From NCBI RefSeq assembly GCF_014879975.1, contig NZ_CP062500.1:2852001-2916000 (forward strand): DNA of 64,000 nucleotides, read 5' to 3'. The translations under genes were made by a program, and so were the position numbers. Shown in pieces: positions 1 through 9,598 of this stretch. The notes beneath the pieces are model-generated. The model saw nothing but the letters and a program-made list of their open reading frames with translations. It had not been told where the DNA came from and did no database searches. Numbering within the stretch: position 1 is the first letter of the stretch; every line of letters begins with the position of its first letter. This DNA is from Vibrio bathopelagicus (GTDB lineage Bacteria; Pseudomonadota; Gammaproteobacteria; Enterobacterales; Vibrionaceae).

Positions 1-79
1 AGCAAAATTTATTGGTTACATTTGACCATATCAACGGCCTAAGGTAACGTTCGTTCATCTTTCCAAACGCAGATTTATT

Positions 80-322
80 ATGGCTACTAAGAAACCTGAA
101 AATATGAGCTTTGAAGCGGCTATCGAAGAGCTTGATGGCTTGGTTGATCAACTAGAAAATGGTGATCTAGCTTTAGATGATGCGCTGAAAAAATTCGAAC
201 GAGGCATCTCCCTCGCTCGTGCTGGTCAAAGTAAACTAAACGACGCTGAACAGCGTGTTAGCATCCTACTGCAAAATGATGAAAATGCAGAACTTAGTGA
301 CTTTAACCCACAACCTGAATAA
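80..322 (+). CDS. xseB: Exodeoxyribonuclease VII small subunit
   Basis: Small subunit of exonuclease VII, which with XseA degrades single-stranded DNA to oligonucleotides in the cytoplasm. The 80-residue length is typical. The protein shows the family pattern of two acidic amphipathic helices: SFEAAIEELDGLVDQLENGD near residues 10-29, then a DALKKFERGISL segment. It is the first gene of an xseB-ispA-dxs run with 20 bases or fewer between genes, the usual gammaproteobacterial order, so it is probably co-transcribed with the isoprenoid genes. The ATG at 80 is the only plausible start. No clear promoter could be defined in the 79 bases upstream. Confidence 0.95.
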   Translation: MATKKPENMSFEAAIEELDGLVDQLENGDLALDDALKKFERGISLARAGQSKLNDAEQRVSILLQNDENAELSDFNPQPE

Positions 323-342
323 CGAATTGTATGAGACCCCCT

Positions 343-1227
343 ATGATCGAGACGTTATTGTCTTATCAAGCACGTAATAACGAGCAACTGAACCTTTGGC
401 TTGACCGCCTGCCACACCAAAATCAGAACCTAATCAATGCGATGCGTTATGGGTTACTTTTAGGTGGTAAACGCGCACGTCCATTTCTTGTCTACATTAC
501 AGGGGAAATGCTCGGTTGCACCGCTGAAGAACTCGACACTCCAGCTTCAGCAATCGAATGTATTCATGCCTATTCTCTGATTCACGACGATCTTCCAGCA
601 ATGGATGACGACGAACTGCGTCGTGGCCATCAGACTTGTCACATCAAATACGATGAAGCAACGGCAATTTTAACTGGCGATGCACTACAAACTCTCGCGT
701 TTACTATACTTGCGGAAGGCACATTAAGTGCTGACGGGGAAAGCAATCGCGTTCGAATGATTCAACGCCTAGCAGAAGCCTCTGGTGCACAAGGTATGTG
801 TATTGGACAAGCGCTTGATATTGAAGCTGAAAACCGCTCTGTCACGCTAGAAGAATTAGAAGAAGTTCACCGTAATAAGACTGGCGCTCTAATGAAGAGT
901 GCGATTCGTTTGGGTGCACTTGCTGCTGGTGAAAAAGCGTTGGAAGTAATGCCTCAATTAGACAAGTACGCCGATGCAATTGGGTTAGCCTTCCAAGTCC
1001 AAGATGATATTTTAGATATCACTAGCGACACCGAAACTTTGGGCAAACCACAGGGCTCTGACCAAGATTTGAACAAAAGCACCTACCCTTCTTTGTTAGG
1101 TTTAGAGGGCGCTCAAGAAAAAGCGCAAACTCTACTACAGGAAGCGCTTCAAGCTTTGGCTGCAATCCCATACAATACCCAGTTACTCGAAGAGTTCGCC
1201 CGATACGTCATCGAGCGCAAGAACTAA
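343..1227 (+). CDS. ispA: Farnesyl diphosphate synthase (geranyltranstransferase)
   Basis: Condenses DMAPP or GPP with IPP to make farnesyl diphosphate, the precursor of undecaprenyl phosphate and quinone side chains. Both aspartate-rich prenyltransferase motifs are present: DDLPAMDD near residue 86 and DDILD near residue 225, counted from the upstream ATG at 331. GGKRARP and KTGAL match the substrate-binding segments of E. coli IspA. The start is ambiguous. ATG at 331 gives an extra MRPP, while ATG at 343 gives MIETLLSYQ, which resembles other Vibrio IspA proteins. Neither has a strong Shine-Dalgarno, so translational coupling to xseB is likely. Confidence 0.95.
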   Translation: MIETLLSYQARNNEQLNLWLDRLPHQNQNLINAMRYGLLLGGKRARPFLVYITGEMLGCTAEELDTPASAIECIHAYSLIHDDLPAMDDDELRRGHQTCHIKYDEATAILTGDALQTLAFTILAEGTLSADGESNRVRMIQRLAEASGAQGMCIGQALDIEAENRSVTLEELEEVHRNKTGALMKSAIRLGALAAGEKALEVMPQLDKYADAIGLAFQVQDDILDITSDTETLGKPQGSDQDLNKSTYPSLLGLEGAQEKAQTLLQEALQALAAIPYNTQLLEEFARYVIERKN

Positions 1228-1248
1228 GACAATAAGCGCGCATTACCT

Positions 1249-3132
1249 ATGACTCTTGATATATCAAAGTACCCAACTCTTGCTTTGGCTGATAAGCCAG
1301 AGGATTTGCGTCTACTTCCAAAAGAGACGCTTACACAGCTTTGTGATGAATTACGCACCTATCTTCTTAACTCAGTGAGCCAGTCAAGTGGTCACTTAGC
1401 GTCAGGCTTAGGTACGGTAGAGCTAACAGTAGCTCTGCACTATGTGTACAACACACCTTTTGACCAGTTGGTTTGGGATGTTGGCCATCAAGCATACCCG
1501 CACAAAATTCTAACGGGTCGCCGCGACCGCTTGTCGACTATCCGTCAAAAAGATGGACTGCATCCATTTCCATGGCGTCAAGAAAGTGAGTACGACACTC
1601 TTTCTGTTGGTCACTCTTCAACATCGATCAGTGCCGGACTCGGTATGGCGATCAGTGCGAAGAAAGAAGGCAAGAATCGTAAAGTCGTAAGTGTTATTGG
1701 CGATGGTGCGATTACCGCAGGTATGGCCTTCGAAGCCATGAACCACGCGGGCGATATTCACAATGACATGCTGGTTATCCTTAACGATAACGAGATGTCG
1801 ATATCTGAAAACGTAGGTGCTCTAAACAACCATCTAGCTCAAGTTCTTTCTGGCAGTCTTTACACGTCAATTCGTGAGGGCGGCAAGAAAGTGCTATCGG
1901 GCGTTCCGCCGATTAAAGAGCTCGTTCGTCGTACAGAAGAACATCTAAAAGGCATGGTTGTCCCTGGCACCATGTTTGAAGAGTTAGGCTTTAACTACAT
2001 CGGTCCAGTTGACGGTCACGATGTTAATGAGCTGATTAAAACGCTGAAGAACATGAGAGACCTAAAAGGCCCTCAGTTCCTGCATATCATGACCAAGAAA
2101 GGCAAAGGCTACGAGCCAGCTGAAAAAGATCCTATTGGCTACCACGGCGTACCTAAATTCGATCCTGCACATTCAAGTCTGCCTAAGAGCACCAGCTCTA
2201 AACCAACTTTCTCTAAGATTTTTGGCGACTTCCTGTGTGATATGGCCGCGCAAGATCCTAAGCTGATGGCGATCACGCCAGCAATGCGTGAAGGTTCTGG
2301 CATGGTACGTTTCTCTAAAGAATACCCAGAACAGTACTTCGATGTAGCGATCGCTGAGCAACACGCAGTGACGCTAGCAACCGGTATGGCGATTGCGGGT
2401 GATAAGCCAATTGTGGCTATCTACTCGACTTTCCTACAACGTGGCTACGATCAACTGATCCACGATGTTGCCATCATGGATCTACCCGTTATGTTCGCTA
2501 TTGACCGTGCGGGTCTTGTCGGTGCCGATGGTCAAACACACCAAGGTGCGTTCGACTTAAGCTTTATGCGCTGCATTCCAAACATGGTGATCATGGCGCC
2601 AAGCGACGAAAACGAATGTCGCCAAATGCTGTACACTGGCCACCAGCACACAGGTCCAAGTGCCGTTCGTTACCCTCGTGGTAATGGTATGGGTACAGAG
2701 ATTCAAAGTGAGTTTACTGCGCTTGAGATTGGTAAAGGTCGTATCGTTCGCGAAAGCAAAAAAGCAAAAGATGGCTCGAAAGTCGCTATTCTTAGCTTTG
2801 GTACTTTCCTTGAAAGTGCACTTCAAACGGCTGACGCTATCGATGCGACAGTTGCTGATATGCGTTTTGTGAAACCCCTCGATAAAGCTCTGATCAAACA
2901 ACTTGCTGCTGACCACGATGTACTTGTGACAATCGAAGAAAACGCGATTGCAGGTGGTGCGGGCGCGGGAGTGATTGAATTCTTGATGCAAGAAAAGCTA
3001 CTGATGCCAGTATTGAACCTTGGTCTACCAGACAAGTTTATTGCTCAAGGTACTCAAGACGAGCTGCATGAAGAGCTTGGCTTAGATGCTAAAGGGATTG
3101 AGCAATCAATCGCGGCTTATCTAGCTAAGTAA
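1249..3132 (+). CDS. dxs: 1-deoxy-D-xylulose-5-phosphate synthase
   Basis: First enzyme of the MEP pathway, a thiamine diphosphate-dependent condensation of pyruvate and glyceraldehyde 3-phosphate. The 627 residues are close to the 620 of E. coli Dxs. The ThDP/Mg site runs from GDGAITAG (151-158) to NDNEMSIS (179-186). The catalytic glutamate lies in the [11 protein letters not shown] segment, and the substrate-binding [10 protein letters not shown] segment is at about 119-128. The order ispA-dxs places the first and a late step of isoprenoid synthesis in one transcript, which ends at the hairpin near 3191. Confidence 0.97.
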   Translation: MTLDISKYPTLALADKPEDLRLLPKETLTQLCDELRTYLLNSVSQSSGHLASGLGTVELTVALHYVYNTPFDQLVWDVGHQAYPHKILTGRRDRLSTIRQKDGLHPFPWRQESEYDTLSVGHSSTSISAGLGMAISAKKEGKNRKVVSVIGDGAITAGMAFEAMNHAGDIHNDMLVILNDNEMSISENVGALNNHLAQVLSGSLYTSIREGGKKVLSGVPPIKELVRRTEEHLKGMVVPGTMFEELGFNYIGPVDGHDVNELIKTLKNMRDLKGPQFLHIMTKKGKGYEPAEKDPIGYHGVPKFDPAHSSLPKSTSSKPTFSKIFGDFLCDMAAQDPKLMAITPAMREGSGMVRFSKEYPEQYFDVAIAEQHAVTLATGMAIAGDKPIVAIYSTFLQRGYDQLIHDVAIMDLPVMFAIDRAGLVGADGQTHQGAFDLSFMRCIPNMVIMAPSDENECRQMLYTGHQHTGPSAVRYPRGNGMGTEIQSEFTALEIGKGRIVRESKKAKDGSKVAILSFGTFLESALQTADAIDATVADMRFVKPLDKALIKQLAADHDVLVTIEENAIAGGAGAGVIEFLMQEKLLMPVLNLGLPDKFIAQGTQDELHEELGLDAKGIEQSIAAYLAK

Positions 3133-3186
3133 GGTCTTTACTAGGTAAGCGCCTAGCTAAGTGAGCCTGTAGTTAAATAGCAGAAT

Positions 3187-3221
3187 CAAAAAAAGGTTGG
3201 CCCTAGGGTCAACCTTTTTAG
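3187..3221 (+). terminator. Intrinsic terminator after dxs
   Basis: Hairpin GGTTGGCCC-TA-GGGTCAACC with one G-T pair, preceded by an A-run and followed by TTTTT. It lies 60 bases after the dxs stop and closes the xseB-ispA-dxs transcript. The A-run on the other side means it could also terminate the leftward gene whose stop is at 3294. Confidence 0.85.
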
Positions 3222-3293
3222 TATCTGTTAACTCGCTAGCTAAAACTTATATCGCTCAACTAACTTTCGCTAACCCAACCTTATAGCCCCAAC

Positions 3294-3653
3294 TTAGCAA
3301 CAAGGCTTAAGCACTGGCGCGTCATAGTTCTCTGGTTCATCAGAGTAGATAGCAACGTTGAAGTTCTCAACCAAGCCTGTCTCATCAACACACTGCTCTT
3401 GGAAGAACTGTTGAATCTCACGACGTTGGCAATGCGCTTCAAACGCTTCGTTGTCCGTCCAGATCTCATTGAAAGCAATCGGGAAACTCTGACCTTCAGC
3501 AAACGGGCTCTGAATGTGACGAGTCACCGTGTATTGAATACAACCATCTTCACGCAGAGTGTTTGGCTCTAGTGATTTTAAAACTTCAAACAGTTCGTTC
3601 AGTTTGCCTTCTTTTGGCTGAAATTGAGCGATACAGTAAACCTTCTTAGACAT
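3294..3653 (-). CDS. Antibiotic biosynthesis monooxygenase (ABM/YgiN-like) domain protein
   Basis: A 119-residue protein with the dimeric alpha/beta-barrel ABM pattern: a first strand KVYCIAQFQPKEGK, a helix with ELFEVLKSLEPNTLREDGC, then a long segment with FNEIWTDNEAFEAHCQ. Known relatives such as E. coli YgiN are quinol or small-aromatic monooxygenases, or just fold members of unknown substrate. The gene is a single minus-strand unit between dxs and pgpA. The C-terminus carries two adjacent cysteines (LKPCC), which is unusual but unexplained. The family call is fairly sure and the substrate is not known. Confidence 0.75.
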   Translation of the reverse strand: MSKKVYCIAQFQPKEGKLNELFEVLKSLEPNTLREDGCIQYTVTRHIQSPFAEGQSFPIAFNEIWTDNEAFEAHCQRREIQQFFQEQCVDETGLVENFNVAIYSDEPENYDAPVLKPCC

Positions 3654-3703
3654 TGTAATTCCTTGTTTTTATCTATTATTGTTCATTCTTTGGATATTGA
3701 TTC

Positions 3704-4210
3704 TTAAACAAGCCAGCCTGAAAAATGAGCCACAGCATACAGCGAAATCGCCGCCATAATACCCGCCACGATATCATCAATCATGATACCTAAGCCGCCG
3801 TGAACTCGCTTGTCTAACCAACCAATTGGCCAAGGCTTTACCATATCGAAAAAACGAAACAGAACAAAGCCAGCGAATAGCCATTTCCAATCATTAACAG
3901 GAATACCCAACAACGGCACTAGGCCCATGGTGATCCAAAAGCCAGCAAACTCATCCCACACAATAGAGCCGTGATCGTGCACGCCCATGTCATCAGAGGT
4001 CACTTGGCATATTTTGATACCAATAATGCAGCTCACAACCACAAGGATGACATAAATAGGGAAAGGTAACTGAACCAGTAATAGATAAAATGGGATCGAC
4101 GCAAGCGTGCCCATGGTGCCGGGAATAATAGGCGATAAGCCACTGCCAAACCCTGTTGCCAATAAATGCCAAGGGTTTTTAAGAGAGATTGCAGAAAGTG
4201 GATTTGTCAT
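3704..4210 (-). CDS. pgpA: Phosphatidylglycerophosphatase A
   Basis: Dephosphorylates phosphatidylglycerol phosphate to phosphatidylglycerol at the inner membrane. It has several hydrophobic segments and the conserved family stretches ATGFGSGLSPIIPGTMG near the N-terminus, VWDEFAGFW in the middle and GGLGIMIDDIVAGI near the C-terminus. The start was set at the ATG at 4210, which overlaps the thiL stop codon as ATGA. A TTG codon just upstream (4213) is less likely. The overlap means coupled translation with thiL, the order seen across gammaproteobacteria. Confidence 0.93.
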   Translation of the reverse strand: MTNPLSAISLKNPWHLLATGFGSGLSPIIPGTMGTLASIPFYLLLVQLPFPIYVILVVVSCIIGIKICQVTSDDMGVHDHGSIVWDEFAGFWITMGLVPLLGIPVNDWKWLFAGFVLFRFFDMVKPWPIGWLDKRVHGGLGIMIDDIVAGIMAAISLYAVAHFSGWLV

Positions 4211-5184
4211 CAATTAACCTTAAAGTGATCGTAACCAGTTAAGTTCCAGCTTAGTGGTTCACCATTATTGTGTAATTCAAAATATTCTACAGGTCTTATC
4301 TGGCCAATGCAGGTGACTTTTGTTCCAGTGTGTGACAAAGCACTTTCCAATGAACCTTTATTTTCTTCCGGCACGGTAAAGCAGAGTTCGTACTCTTCAC
4401 CACTGGTGAGCGCATACTGCTGCGCAGAAGCGATATCAGAAGAGAATTGACGTAATTCAGCGGAGATAGGTAACGTGCTCACATCAATGCTGGCACCGAC
4501 CTGAGAACGCTTAAGGATGTGTTTTAAATCAGCAATAACACCATCAGAGATATCAATGGCAGACGAAGCAAGGTTCACCAGTGCCTGACCAGCCAAAACT
4601 CGCGGAGTGCTCAGGTAGTGCCTCTCTTCAAGCTCTCGCGCATAAGGCTTAGCTTTGTTCTGTTCTGGGTCTAATATCACCTCTAGGCCCGCTTTGCTGT
4701 CGCCTAAGTTACCCGTTGCGTAAATCCAGTCACCCACTTTCGCGCCATCTCTGCGTAGTGCTCGACCCTCAGGTACAAAGCCCTGCACAGTAAGCGTTAA
4801 ACTCAGCGGCCCTTTGGTCGTGTCACCACCGATTAGTTGAATACCAAAATAGTCTGCAAGTTTGAAAAAAGAATCACAAAATGGGGCAAGCCACGCTTCA
4901 TCGACTTCAGGCATGGTTAACGCAAACGAAACCCAAGCAGGCGTCGCGCCCATAGCCGCAAGATCACTGATGTTCGAAGCCAAGGCTTTGTGTGCCACCC
5001 AAGCTGGGTTTGCTTCCGCTAAGAAGTGAGTGCCCGCCACTAAGGTGTCCGTACTGATCGCAATCTGAACATTGCTTGGCGCTTTGACCAAAGCACAGTC
5101 ATCGCCCGCTGCCAGGTGTACGTCTTTACGTTGTGGTTGTCGATTTACAAAATATTTTTCAATCAGGTTAAATTCGCCAGACAT
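4210..5184 (-). CDS. thiL: Thiamine-monophosphate kinase
   Basis: Phosphorylates thiamine monophosphate to the active cofactor thiamine diphosphate. It has the N-terminal MSGEFNLIEKYF segment and the LAAGDDCALV metal/ATP-binding motif of ThiL. Further on, IGGDTTKGPLSLTLTVQGFV and AIDISDGVIADLKHI match the PurM-type ATP-binding fold. ATG at 5184 is chosen. An adjacent GTG at 5187 would add one residue, and an AGGG stretch lies about nine bases upstream of the ATG. The gene sits 87 bases after nusB, beyond a hairpin terminator, so it may be expressed partly by read-through. Confidence 0.95.
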   Translation of the reverse strand: MSGEFNLIEKYFVNRQPQRKDVHLAAGDDCALVKAPSNVQIAISTDTLVAGTHFLAEANPAWVAHKALASNISDLAAMGATPAWVSFALTMPEVDEAWLAPFCDSFFKLADYFGIQLIGGDTTKGPLSLTLTVQGFVPEGRALRRDGAKVGDWIYATGNLGDSKAGLEVILDPEQNKAKPYARELEERHYLSTPRVLAGQALVNLASSAIDISDGVIADLKHILKRSQVGASIDVSTLPISAELRQFSSDIASAQQYALTSGEEYELCFTVPEENKGSLESALSHTGTKVTCIGQIRPVEYFELHNNGEPLSWNLTGYDHFKVN

Positions 5185-5223
5185 CACATGCCCTATCTTT
5201 GGTATTACAAAAATTTAGTTACA

Positions 5224-5253
5224 AAAAAGGCCAGCATAAAAGCTGACCTTTAG
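5224..5253 (-). terminator. Terminator between nusB and thiL
   Basis: Read on the minus strand this is AAAGGTCAGC-TTTTAT-GCTGGCCTTTTTT, a ten-pair hairpin with one G-T pair followed by a T-run. It lies directly after the nusB stop and before thiL, so it probably lowers expression of thiL-pgpA relative to the rib-nusB genes. Confidence 0.75.
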
Positions 5254-5271
5254 ATTCAATATACGAACGTC

Positions 5272-5739
5272 TTATTTCTTACGAACGTGCGGTGCAGCTT
5301 TATCAAGCACACCGTTAACAAACTTATGGCTGTCTTCTGCTGCGAATACTTTCGCAAGCTCAATAGCTTCGTTGATAACCACTTTGTATGGTACATCTTC
5401 GCGACGAGTCATCTCGTACATAGCTAAACGTAGAAGCGCTAGTTCCATCAAATCCAGATCTTGCATAGGGCGAGATACGAATGGACGAAGCTTGCTATCA
5501 AGTTCCATGTGGCTAAGAGCAACACCAGTTAGTAGGTCGCGGAAGTATGCAACGTCTGTTTCTGGCATAGCTAGAGCAGGTTCTGCGGCATGATGCTCTT
5601 CTTCATCATACTTACCACCAGATAAGAACTGTTCTTCAACGGTAGCAATATTTTCTTTAGTAATTTGCCAAGAATAAATTGCTTGTAGAGCAAATTGACG
5701 TGCGTTACGACGTGCGGCTGGTTTCACACTGGCCCCCAT
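5272..5739 (-). CDS. nusB: Transcription antitermination factor NusB
   Basis: All-alpha RNA-binding protein that, with NusE (S10), binds boxA and supports antitermination of rRNA operons. It shows the typical start [19 protein letters not shown] and the C-terminal ARLAMYEM- and [25 protein letters not shown] helices. At 155 residues it is longer than E. coli NusB because of an acidic insert ([14 protein letters not shown]) after helix 2, common in vibrios. The ATG overlaps the ribH stop by one base (TAATG), so the two genes are translationally coupled. Confidence 0.95.
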   Translation of the reverse strand: MGASVKPAARRNARQFALQAIYSWQITKENIATVEEQFLSGGKYDEEEHHAAEPALAMPETDVAYFRDLLTGVALSHMELDSKLRPFVSRPMQDLDLMELALLRLAMYEMTRREDVPYKVVINEAIELAKVFAAEDSHKFVNGVLDKAAPHVRKK

Positions 5740-6209
5740 TAGGAATCGATTTCAGAAAGAACGTTGATCATCTCAAGTGCGCTAAGTGCTGCTTCTGCAC
5801 CCTTATTACCAGCCTTGGTTCCTGCGCGTTCAATAGCTTGATCGATCGTATCAACAGTAAGAACACCAAACGCTACTGGAAGAGAAAATTCCAGAGACAC
5901 TTGTGCCAAACCTTTATTACATTCACTACAAACATAGTCAAAGTGAGGTGTACCGCCACGGATTACTGTACCAAGAGATACAATCGCATCGAACTTACCC
6001 GTTTTTGCAACGCGCTGCGCTACAAGTGGAAGTTCTACTGCACCAGGGCAACGAACAACAGTGATGCTGTCTTCGCTTACTTGTCCATGACGCTTTAAAG
6101 TATCGATTGCACCAGAAAGTAAACTTTCGTTAATAAAACTGTTGAAACGAGCAATAACGATAGCAATTTTTGCATTTGGCGCTGGGAAGCCACCCTCGAT
6201 CACTTTCAT
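5739..6209 (-). CDS. ribH: 6,7-dimethyl-8-ribityllumazine synthase
   Basis: Condenses the ribityl-amino-pyrimidine intermediate with 3,4-dihydroxy-2-butanone 4-phosphate, the penultimate riboflavin step. The frame stays open upstream to 6383, but the real start is the ATG at 6209 (MKVIEGGF). It is preceded by AAGGAAGGCTT, a strong Shine-Dalgarno, and gives 156 residues, the E. coli length. Conserved segments include [41 protein letters not shown] and [15 protein letters not shown] gap of nearly 300 bases separates it from ribBX, so it may have its own promoter. Confidence 0.96.
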   Translation of the reverse strand: MKVIEGGFPAPNAKIAIVIARFNSFINESLLSGAIDTLKRHGQVSEDSITVVRCPGAVELPLVAQRVAKTGKFDAIVSLGTVIRGGTPHFDYVCSECNKGLAQVSLEFSLPVAFGVLTVDTIDQAIERAGTKAGNKGAEAALSALEMINVLSEIDS

Positions 6210-6504
6210 AAGCCTTCCTTTAACTATTTTCATCAAGTGAGAATCGCCGGATTCTAGCACAAAACTGTGAGCAATATCTAATGCTAATTTAGAAGAACAG
6301 ACACCGGAGATGTAAAGATGATAACGCAGCGCTACTCCCAAGCATATAGGAACAGCGAGTAACCAAGCTTGTGTATTGAACACGTTTTGAGTCGGACTTG
6401 GCTACTTTGGTCTTTTGGCAATATTTATCACCAAAAGAGCCTCTGAAATCATCGGTAAATTATGTCGCTACAAATGGATAAACGTCTGTTCACTGACACA
6501 TGAT

Positions 6505-7614
6505 TTATTCGCAAACGTACTCAACAACGTTAAGACCAAAACCACCAAGTGCATGGTAACGCTTAGTGCTTGAAGAAAGCAGGCGCATATCGTGAACGCC
6601 TAGATCTTGAAGAATCTGAGAGCCTACACCAACACGGCGAGAGGTACCTTGCTTCTTAGCCATTTTCGGTTGCTCATTTTTATCTTGAGCTTCGAACGTC
6701 TTCACTTTGTGGATCAAAGAATCAGACGACTCTTCGTTACCTAGAATAACCAACACACCGCCTTCGTCGCCAATGCGCTTCATCGCTTTATCTAGCGACC
6801 AGCTGCGCTCAGTACCGCGGTCGGAATGAAGCAGATCGGTAAACGTATCATGCAGGTGAACACGCACTAAAGGAGCACCTTCAGACAGGTCACCTTTTTG
6901 CATCGCGTAGTGGATCTGGTTATCAATCGTATCGCGGTAAGTCACAAGCTCAAAATCACCAAACTCGGTTGGCAAGTGGCACTGTGCAACACGCTCAATT
7001 GTCGTTTCTGTGTTATTGCGGTATTCAATCAAGTCAGCAATGGTGCCTAGTTTGATATCGTGTTTTTCAGCGAACACTTCAAGATCAGGGCGACGTGCCA
7101 TGGTGCCATCGTCATTTAGGATCTCAACAATAACAGATGCTGGCTCACAGCCTGCTAGACGAGCTAAATCACAACCTGCTTCTGTATGACCCGCGCGAGT
7201 TAACACACCGCCTTCTTGTGCGGTCAGCGGGAAAATATGACCCGGCTGAACAAGGTCCGCCGCTTTTGCGTCTCTTGCCACAGCCGCTTGAACGGTAACA
7301 GCGCGGTCTGATGCAGAAATACCCGTTGTCACACCTTCAGCAGCTTCAATTGAAACCGTAAAGTTCGTCGTGTATTGAGCATTGTTGTCTTGAACCATAG
7401 GCGCTAGACCCATGCGATTTGAACGCTCTTTCGTCAATGTTAGACAAATTAAGCCACGACCATACATCGCCATGAAGTTAATGGCTTCTGGCGTAACATG
7501 TTCTGCTGCCATGATCAGATCGCCTTCATTCTCGCGATCTTCATCATCCATCAGGATAACCATTTTTCCTAGGCGAATGTCTTCAATAATTTCTTGAGGA
7601 GTACTAATTGGCAT
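6505..7614 (-). CDS. ribBX: 3,4-dihydroxy-2-butanone 4-phosphate synthase with degenerate RibA-like C-terminus (RibBX type)
   Basis: The N-terminal half is an intact DHBP synthase: [12 protein letters not shown] (about 21-32), [12 protein letters not shown] and [18 protein letters not shown] match the RibB active site. The C-terminal half aligns in fold with GTP cyclohydrolase II, but where RibA has the zinc ligands in a C-x10-C-x-C arrangement this protein reads [19 protein letters not shown] with no cysteine. It therefore should lack GTP cyclohydrolase II activity. This matches the RibBX hybrid described in proteobacteria, where a separate ribA supplies that step. It lies in the ribD-ribE-ribBX-ribH cluster. 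Confidence 0.92.
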   Translation of the reverse strand: MPISTPQEIIEDIRLGKMVILMDDEDRENEGDLIMAAEHVTPEAINFMAMYGRGLICLTLTKERSNRMGLAPMVQDNNAQYTTNFTVSIEAAEGVTTGISASDRAVTVQAAVARDAKAADLVQPGHIFPLTAQEGGVLTRAGHTEAGCDLARLAGCEPASVIVEILNDDGTMARRPDLEVFAEKHDIKLGTIADLIEYRNNTETTIERVAQCHLPTEFGDFELVTYRDTIDNQIHYAMQKGDLSEGAPLVRVHLHDTFTDLLHSDRGTERSWSLDKAMKRIGDEGGVLVILGNEESSDSLIHKVKTFEAQDKNEQPKMAKKQGTSRRVGVGSQILQDLGVHDMRLLSSSTKRYHALGGFGLNVVEYVCE

Positions 7615-7722
7615 TGTTCTATATCCTTTGAAATGGTTCTGCTTCCTAGAACCGACACTATTTAAACCTGATGATATTGCTTCGCTTTACAAAGTGACGC
7701 TAAACACACTTCGTATTAACGG

Positions 7723-8379
7723 TTAGGCAAAACCATTCTGCTGTAAGAATTCCATCGTCAATCGAGATTCAGGCTCAGACTCTTGCTGTTGGCCTTGAAG
7801 TAGACGCTCCATATAGCGTGCTAACACATCGACTTCTAGATTCACTTTACGACCGACATTGAATTGGTCGATGGTGGTTTCAGAAGAGGTGTGAGGAACG
7901 ATAGTCAGCTTGAATGCGTTCTTACGTAAATCGTTTACAGTCAAGCTAATACCATCAACCGTTACTGAACCTTTTTGAGCCACGTATTTTGAGATTTCTG
8001 CTGGCATTTCTACCCAGAACTCAATCGCACGACCGACTTGGTTACGTTCAACAATCTCACCCACACCATCAACGTGACCAGACACGATGTGTCCACCGAA
8101 ACGCGTGGTTGGTAGCATTGCTTTCTCAAGATTAACTTTGTCGCCCGCTTGGTAATCGACAAAACCCGTTTTTTTCAGGGTCTCAAGCGAAAGGTCAGCA
8201 CTGTAGCTGTGGTCGTTGAACTCAACAACCGTCAAACACACACCATTGGTCGCGATACTGTCGCCTAACTGAACGTCAGCCATATCAAGCTTACCCACGT
8301 TAACCGTTACGGTGATGTCTTCTCCGCGGGGAGTGATTGCACTCAATGTACCTACGGCTTCTACAATTCCTGTAAACAT
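7723..8379 (-). CDS. ribE: Riboflavin synthase alpha chain
   Basis: Dismutates two 6,7-dimethyl-8-ribityllumazine molecules to riboflavin. The protein starts MFTGIVEAVG and has the internal duplication typical of the family: a first lumazine-binding barrel with SIATNGVCLTV, then a second with VTVDGISLTVND. GHVDGVGEI carries the ligand-binding segment. The 218 residues fit the family. The gene lies 84 bases after ribD on the same strand, and ribBX follows after 108 bases. Nomenclature varies (ribC in some E. coli usage). Confidence 0.95.
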   Translation of the reverse strand: MFTGIVEAVGTLSAITPRGEDITVTVNVGKLDMADVQLGDSIATNGVCLTVVEFNDHSYSADLSLETLKKTGFVDYQAGDKVNLEKAMLPTTRFGGHIVSGHVDGVGEIVERNQVGRAIEFWVEMPAEISKYVAQKGSVTVDGISLTVNDLRKNAFKLTIVPHTSSETTIDQFNVGRKVNLEVDVLARYMERLLQGQQQESEPESRLTMEFLQQNGFA

Positions 8380-8463
8380 TTTAAAACTCTTTTTGTTGTC
8401 AACGACATGTATGAAGTTGGAGTGACTATTTCCACTGTGGTTTAGTCACGATTTATTTCGCGA

Positions 8464-9588
8464 CTATTGGTTAGTCACAATAGGTTTCGTGATAATAGGT
8501 TTCGCAACAATACGAATATCCACGCCAACTTGTCGAACATCTTTAATTTCTAGGTCAATAACGTCGGACATTGAAGTGAGCCCTAACGCGCCCATCAAAC
8601 CTCGTCCGTCACTACCCATAAGTTTAGGAGCTAAATAGAGGATTAGCTCATCCACCAGCTGCGCTTCAATCAAGCTTTTTGCTAATGTAGCGCCCGCTTC
8701 GACCCAAATATGGTCGATATGATTCGCAGGTAATTGACGCATCAGATCGTGTAAATCGAGCTGACCTGCATCCGTGGTAACGACTTCAATATCAGCAGAC
8801 GCTTCGGCTACTCTCAACACTGATGTTGGCGACTGATATAATTTTAGCTCAGGACGCAGTTGATTTTGACGATCAAGAATCACGCGAATCGGCTGTCGTA
8901 GCTCGTCTTCAGCATAATGATCTTTGATACTGCTTGGCAACTCTGCCCAACGAACATTCAACGACGCGTTGTCTTCAATCACCGTCTGGCTGGTTGATAA
9001 CACCGCACCTGATTTTGCTCGATAATGCTGAACATCACGACGCGCTTCTGGCGATGTAATCCACTGGCTTTGACCATTTTCTAATGCTGTTTGGCCATCA
9101 AGGCTAGCCGCCATCTTCAACTGAACGAATGGCATACCGGTTTGCATACGTTTGATAAATGCAGGGTTCAAGTCGAGAGCGTCTTGCTCTAACAAACCGA
9201 TTTCAACCTCAATACCCGCATCACGCAGCATTTTGATACCACGACCGGCTACTTTTGGATTTGGGTCCTGCATGGCACAAATGACTTTGGCCACTTGAGC
9301 CTTAATCAAACCTTCAGCACAAGGCGGCGTTCGACCGTAATGAGAACAAGGTTCTAGCGTGACATAAGCAGTCGCACCTTTTGCTTTGTCGCCCGCCATT
9401 CGCATGGCATGTACTTCAGCATGAGGTTCACCCGCTTTAGCGTGAAACCCTTCACCAACGATCTGGCCATCAGTTTGTACAATAACACAACCCACATTCG
9501 GGTTTGGTGCTGTGGTGTAAATGCCGCGTTTCGCTAACTGAATAGCACGCGACATCATTTGAAAATCTAGGGGAGTAAAGTTAGACAT
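8464..9588 (-). CDS. ribD: Bifunctional diaminohydroxyphosphoribosylaminopyrimidine deaminase / 5-amino-6-(5-phosphoribosylamino)uracil reductase
   Basis: Carries out the second and third steps from GTP to riboflavin. The N-terminal cytidine-deaminase-like domain has the zinc motifs GEPHAEVHAM (histidine and catalytic glutamate) and TLEPCSHYGRTPPC (two cysteines). The C-terminal reductase domain starts near residue 145 with FVQLKMAASLDGQTAL and has the VEAGATLAKSLIEA nucleotide-binding stretch. The 374 residues are close to E. coli RibD (367). Its start lies ten bases after the nrdR stop, so nrdR and ribD are almost certainly one transcript. Confidence 0.95.
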   Translation of the reverse strand: MSNFTPLDFQMMSRAIQLAKRGIYTTAPNPNVGCVIVQTDGQIVGEGFHAKAGEPHAEVHAMRMAGDKAKGATAYVTLEPCSHYGRTPPCAEGLIKAQVAKVICAMQDPNPKVAGRGIKMLRDAGIEVEIGLLEQDALDLNPAFIKRMQTGMPFVQLKMAASLDGQTALENGQSQWITSPEARRDVQHYRAKSGAVLSTSQTVIEDNASLNVRWAELPSSIKDHYAEDELRQPIRVILDRQNQLRPELKLYQSPTSVLRVAEASADIEVVTTDAGQLDLHDLMRQLPANHIDHIWVEAGATLAKSLIEAQLVDELILYLAPKLMGSDGRGLMGALGLTSMSDVIDLEIKDVRQVGVDIRIVAKPIITKPIVTNQ

Positions 9589-9598
9589 GATTGAGGGG

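Noticed and set aside
5679..6098. 139-codon ORF antisense to ribH and nusB
   Set aside because: Wholly inside conserved genes on the other strand, cysteine-rich random translation, no start signals.
6210..6504. Possible FMN riboswitch in the rib cluster gaps (also 7615-7722)
   Set aside because: None of the conserved RFN element words were visible. Only short hairpins such as GAATC-GCCG-GATTC near 6241 were seen.
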